Assembly (NCBI GenBank): GCA_013151965.1
Contig: JAADHF010000131.1
Span: 1 to 64,000, forward strand
Origin: Spirochaetota bacterium
GTDB taxonomy: Bacteria; Spirochaetota; Spirochaetia; SZUA-6
Direction: 5' to 3'
Length of the DNA: 64,000 bases
Shown here: positions 61,060 through 64,000 of the stretch, in pieces
How positions within the stretch are numbered: the stretch's first letter is position 1
How the letters are laid out: every line of letters starts with the position of its first letter
Position numbers and translations under genes: made by a program
The notes under the pieces: model-generated
The model's input: only the letters and a program-made list of their open reading frames with translations
Databases searched by the model: none
Told to the model about the DNA's origin: nothing

Positions 61060-62016
61060 ATGGAATATAATCTGCTTAATACTATAAACGGTTCATTACT
61101 GGAAAATTTCTTTCCCGGGGGATGGGATTTAAAAAAAATAGATCGCTGTATATCGGATAAACCCGGTGACATCTTTGCGCCTCAGAATTGGTGGAACAGG
61201 GATTTTGCACCTGTAAGCTGTAATACGCTTGCGGATTTTAATACGTTTATGGGGCATGAAATTGCGATGAATATTCGACGTTCCAAAGAAGCCGGACGGC
61301 AGCTTGTAATGATTCTGCCTGTAGGGCCGATGGGTATGTACCGCTGGGCTATATTTTTCCTGAAGGAATGGGGTATATCCGCTGAACATGTTTTCGGTTT
61401 TAATATGGACGAATGGTCAGATGCGGAGGGTAATACGCTGCCTCCGTCCAATCCGGCTTCGTTCAAGTATGCCATGGAAAATGCATTTTACGGACCTCTG
61501 GGTCAGTACACGATCCCGGAAGCCCATAGAAATTTCGCTACAAGAGATAATCTTCCCCGATATCCGGAAAAAATTCAAAATCTACTCGATAAAGGAGCGG
61601 AACTTACCGTTGTTTTCGGTGTCGGAAGAGTTTTTCATATTGCTTTCTGGGAGCCGCACTTTGCCGCCCTGTTTTCTTCGGAAGAAGAATGGAAAAAACA
61701 GACTCACAGGCTCGGAGCAAAGCTGCATCCGCTGACAATCGAGCAGAATGCATTTACAAGTTTTAAGAGCAGAACGACATTGGTTCCGGCCTATGCAAAT
61801 ACGATAGGCCCCGGGATTTTTCTAAAGGCCGGCTGGATAATCGGGGGATGTGATGGCGCTTTCGGCCGGGGAATGCAGTGGCAGGGTTTAAGTTTATGGG
61901 TAACACTCCGTTACGGGCCTGATATGTGGGTGCCTTCGAGTTTTATGCCCACTCTTCCCGGCAAGCTCTTTTTCTTAAAGGAACTGGCAGGTCCGCTAGA
62001 GGCTGAGTGTAATTAG
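61060..62016 (+). CDS. NagB-like glucosamine-6-phosphate deaminase homologue, altered active site
   Basis: 318 residues. The fold family is recognised from [14 protein letters not shown] (Asp117, matching the NLDEY motif of NagB) and [14 protein letters not shown] (187-199), matching GVGNDGHIAFNEP. In that second motif the residue aligned with E. coli Asp141 is Val191, whereas His193 and Glu198 (His143, Glu148) are kept. The protein is about 50 residues longer than NagB. It may catalyse a variant isomerisation, use a different substrate, or bind sugar without deaminating. It ends the sugar operon. Confidence 0.82.
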   Translation: MEYNLLNTINGSLLENFFPGGWDLKKIDRCISDKPGDIFAPQNWWNRDFAPVSCNTLADFNTFMGHEIAMNIRRSKEAGRQLVMILPVGPMGMYRWAIFFLKEWGISAEHVFGFNMDEWSDAEGNTLPPSNPASFKYAMENAFYGPLGQYTIPEAHRNFATRDNLPRYPEKIQNLLDKGAELTVVFGVGRVFHIAFWEPHFAALFSSEEEWKKQTHRLGAKLHPLTIEQNAFTSFKSRTTLVPAYANTIGPGIFLKAGWIIGGCDGAFGRGMQWQGLSLWVTLRYGPDMWVPSSFMPTLPGKLFFLKELAGPLEAECN

Positions 62017-62024
62017 AAGAGGTT

Positions 62025-62387
62025 TTGAAAACACGTTTTTACTGTGAAAATTGCGGCGGAGAGGTGCCCTTTAATGCTGAAGTCTGCCCTTACTGCGGCA
62101 GGCTGTTCAGCGGTGTTAAATGTCCTATCTGCGGATTCGAAGAGAAACCCGCACTCTTTACCGAAGGGTGTCCCCAATGCGGTTATATGAGTGTTAATCT
62201 TAAAGACCTGGAACAGGGTAAGGGTGTAAAGGAAAAACTTTCCGGAAAACATTCCGGAAAAAACGGAAAGCCTGCGTCGAAATTTAATAAAAAGCACCCG
62301 TTTATTTCTCCGGTTCTTTTTAAGGCAGCTCTGTTGATTCTGGGCTTTCTCCTGATTTTTTTTATTTTTTTGCTCTTTAAGGTTTGA
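62025..62387 (+). CDS. Zinc-ribbon membrane protein
   Basis: 120 residues from a TTG with AGAAGAGG upstream. Four CxxC pairs (CENCGG, CPYCGR, CPICGF, CPQCGY) in the first 50 residues form two zinc ribbons. A Lys/Gly-rich linker leads to a single C-terminal membrane helix (about 97-118). It lies 8 bases after the NagB-like gene. No specific function can be assigned. Confidence 0.8.
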   Translation: MKTRFYCENCGGEVPFNAEVCPYCGRLFSGVKCPICGFEEKPALFTEGCPQCGYMSVNLKDLEQGKGVKEKLSGKHSGKNGKPASKFNKKHPFISPVLFKAALLILGFLLIFFIFLLFKV

Positions 62388-62435
62388 AAGAGGTACATAA
62401 AATCTGTTATAGTCAGGGTAAGGAAAGGAGGCGCT

Positions 62436-63575
62436 ATGACCGAAAAAGAAAGAATTATACCCGGTCTTGATGGAGTACCTATTGCGAAGTCGACAATATC
62501 TTTTATTGACGGAGAGAAGGGAATCCTGGAGTATCGGGGGTTCCCGATTCAGGAGCTTGTGGAAAAAAGTTCTTTTGAGGAGAATTCATTCCTGCTTCTG
62601 AAGGGGAGACTTCCTACAAAATCGGAACTGAAAGAATTTGATGAACAGCTCAAGGAGAACAGGGAGCTTAAGTTCCGCTTTATCGATATCTTAAAAGCTT
62701 TTCCCGAGGCCGGCCATCCTATGAATGTTCTGCAGGCAAGCGTTGCAATCCTGGGTATGTATTATCCCATTAACGATGTGGAAGATGAAAAAGAGGTAGA
62801 ACGGGCAATTATCATACTGCTTGCAAAAATACCGACAATTATTGCAGCATGGAACAGGATACGTCATGGTTTTGAGCCATTGGCTCCGAGAAATGATCTG
62901 TCTCATTCCGCCAATTTCCTCTATATGATTCTTGGCAAAGAGCCTGATGTTAAAATGACAAATGTTATGGATGCTTCGCTTATATGCCATGCAGATCATA
63001 CAATGAATGCCTCCACCTTTACGGCACGGGTTGTTACCTCGACACAGGCAAAGCCGCATGCTGTTATATCTTCTGCAATCGGTGCTCTATCCGGCCCGCT
63101 GCACGGCGGTGCAAATGAACATGTGGTAAAAATGCTGCGGTCCATAGGTTCGGTGGAAAATGTACGTCCCTATATTCAAAATATGATACGTTCGGGAAGC
63201 AAGATAATGGGGCTGGGGCACAGGGTTTACAAGGTAAAGGACCCGAGGGCCAAAATTCTGCAGAAACTTGCCGAACTGTACTTTGCCACACACAACTCCA
63301 CGCCTCTCTTTGATGTTGCGAAGGAGGTGGAAAAATATGCGGTAAGTATTCTTAAAGATAAAAAGATATACCCTAATGTGGATTTTTACTCCGGAATAGT
63401 CTATGAAAGAATGGGAATACCTACGGACTTCTATACACCCATCTTTGTCATGGCCCGAACCGTCGGCTGGCTTGCTCACTGGAGAGAACAGCTTGCAGGC
63501 AACAGGATATTCAGACCGACGCAAATTTATATAGGCGAGCACGGGAAAAAGTACATTCCTGTGGATCAGCGATAA
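62436..63575 (+). CDS. gltA: Citrate synthase
   Basis: 379 residues, the short two-domain form related to methylcitrate synthases. It condenses acetyl-CoA with oxaloacetate. Catalytic residues are visible: His in ICHADHTMNAS, His in MGLGHRVYKVKDPRA and Asp in YPNVDFYSG. A GGAGG Shine-Dalgarno precedes the ATG. Its GPLHGGANEHV motif is conserved. Propionyl-CoA use (2-methylcitrate synthase) is possible but no prp genes are present. Confidence 0.94.
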   Translation: MTEKERIIPGLDGVPIAKSTISFIDGEKGILEYRGFPIQELVEKSSFEENSFLLLKGRLPTKSELKEFDEQLKENRELKFRFIDILKAFPEAGHPMNVLQASVAILGMYYPINDVEDEKEVERAIIILLAKIPTIIAAWNRIRHGFEPLAPRNDLSHSANFLYMILGKEPDVKMTNVMDASLICHADHTMNASTFTARVVTSTQAKPHAVISSAIGALSGPLHGGANEHVVKMLRSIGSVENVRPYIQNMIRSGSKIMGLGHRVYKVKDPRAKILQKLAELYFATHNSTPLFDVAKEVEKYAVSILKDKKIYPNVDFYSGIVYERMGIPTDFYTPIFVMARTVGWLAHWREQLAGNRIFRPTQIYIGEHGKKYIPVDQR

Positions 63576-63596
63576 TTCTAATAAGAGAGCAGAGTT

Positions 63597-63614
63597 CCAC
63601 GGGCTTGCCCGTGG
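63597..63614 (+). terminator. Hairpin between citrate synthase and the convergent gene
   Basis: A perfect 7-bp stem CCACGGG (63597-63603) with CCCGTGG (63608-63614), loop CTTG. There is no T-run on either side, so it may be a rho-type or processing hairpin and not a classical terminator. Confidence 0.4.
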
Positions 63615-63626
63615 GGTATCCGGATC

Positions 63627-64000
63627 TTAATAGACAAAAGAAATACCGCCTCCGGAGAAGAGGTAGAAATTCTGTATCGATTCGAATTCCCCTGCAGCAA
63701 TAAACGAAAGGAAGAGCCGTGTGCCGGGAAGCATCCAGTTTATCTCTGCTCCTGCCTGGAGGGGCAAGTCTGCAAATTTAAATGCAGTAAACGGAGCCGA
63801 CCGCAGAGAAGCTGATATTCCGGCTGTCAGTGAGCCGAAGTCGAGCAGGATGCCTGCCTGTTGATAGAGCCATGAGAATAGCCCTGCAGTACCTGTGATA
63901 TTTTTATCATCGGGATAAATAACAGGAAAAGGGGCAAGTATTATTCCGGGGGAATAGACCAGGTTAAAAAATCCTGCGGATAACTGAAGCGGTATTCCTG
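63627..64000 (-). CDS. Outer-membrane beta-barrel protein, C-terminal part (cut by the window edge)
   Basis: An open frame runs on the minus strand from the window end to a TAA at 63629-63627, giving at least 123 residues. The translation has alternating hydrophobic strands and ends FYLFSGGGISFVY, with aromatic residues near the C-terminus as in outer-membrane barrels. Internal parts include LQAGAEINWMLPGTRLFLSF. The start codon lies beyond base 64000. Family is uncertain, perhaps another UPF0164-like barrel. Confidence 0.72.
   Translation of the reverse strand, partial: GIPLQLSAGFFNLVYSPGIILAPFPVIYPDDKNITGTAGLFSWLYQQAGILLDFGSLTAGISASLRSAPFTAFKFADLPLQAGAEINWMLPGTRLFLSFIAAGEFESIQNFYLFSGGGISFVY

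Noticed and set aside
63597-63614. Hairpin as part of a mobile-element end
   Set aside because: No matching inverted copy, target duplication or transposase is seen nearby.

Overview
The window reads as chromosome of a spirochaete, probably a free-living or anaerobic member of the Treponema/Spirochaeta group. This is inferred from remembered families, not from a search. Supporting content: several outer-membrane proteins resembling the treponemal UPF0164 family, lipoproteins with relaxed lipoboxes, a DUF2225 protein, a very short RNA polymerase omega subunit, a 29-residue basic protein of AURKAIP1/COX24 (bS22) type, c-di-GMP proteins and a FlgH-like protein. Coding density is very high. No gene-free stretch exceeds 300 bases; the longest (81-288) holds a probable small RNA and two terminators. 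I see no IS element, prophage, CRISPR array or replication origin.

Layout. 1-260: end of a 5S rRNA, then a candidate small RNA whose terminator loop copies the anti-Shine-Dalgarno end of 16S rRNA. 289-4003 (-): acyl-CoA synthetase and a PAS/HD-GYP protein. 4197-6155 (+): a seven-TM receptor fused to a chemoreceptor signalling domain. 6152-11096 (-): J-domain protein, CPBP protease, TlpA/CcdA thiol-redox pair, serine-palmitoyltransferase-like enzyme and FabZ. 11170-13635: PilZ protein and pyruvate kinase. 13755-17345 (+): HEAT protein, ComEC-like channel, RsmA. 17374-20083 (-): Pta, DapB, DapA. 20239-23455 (+): prephenate dehydrogenase-like protein, bactofilin, TPR protein, MtaB. 23598-27611 (+): two lipoprotein/outer-membrane-protein pairs. 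27746-27898: tRNA-Lys and tRNA-Glu. 27942-28802 (-): endonuclease IV.

28861-33411 (+): MurC, YicC, Cmk, RpoZ, MiaA, DUF1844 and the 29-aa protein. 33453-44450 (+): FlgH-like, FolP, CdaA-CdaR-AcpS, DUF2225, TruA, type-4 uracil-DNA glycosylase, PriA, Def, Fmt and a PASTA protein. 44513-45361 (+): tRNA-Gly joined closely to an unknown membrane protein. 45373-47827 (-): an outer-membrane TPR protein and a Rex repressor fused to a NuoE-like [2Fe-2S] domain. 48005-57197 (+): a giant periplasmic protein that apparently starts at CTG, a beta-propeller/HAMP/PP2C transmembrane phosphatase, a MobA-like nucleotidyltransferase and an unknown exported protein. 57231-58292 (-): a divergent YchF-like protein. 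58421-62016 (+): a four-gene sugar operon. 62025-63575 (+): zinc-ribbon protein and citrate synthase. 63627-64000 (-): an outer-membrane protein cut by the window edge.

Three themes recur. Nucleotide second messengers and surface signalling are dense: HD-GYP, PilZ, CdaA/CdaR, PP2C and the 7TM-MCP receptor. Envelope biogenesis is spread throughout: MurC, FabZ, the SPT-like enzyme, bactofilin and outer-membrane proteins. Finally, about eight genes without a Shine-Dalgarno have a sigma70-like promoter placed so that transcription should start at or within a few bases of the start codon, suggesting that leaderless mRNAs are common here.
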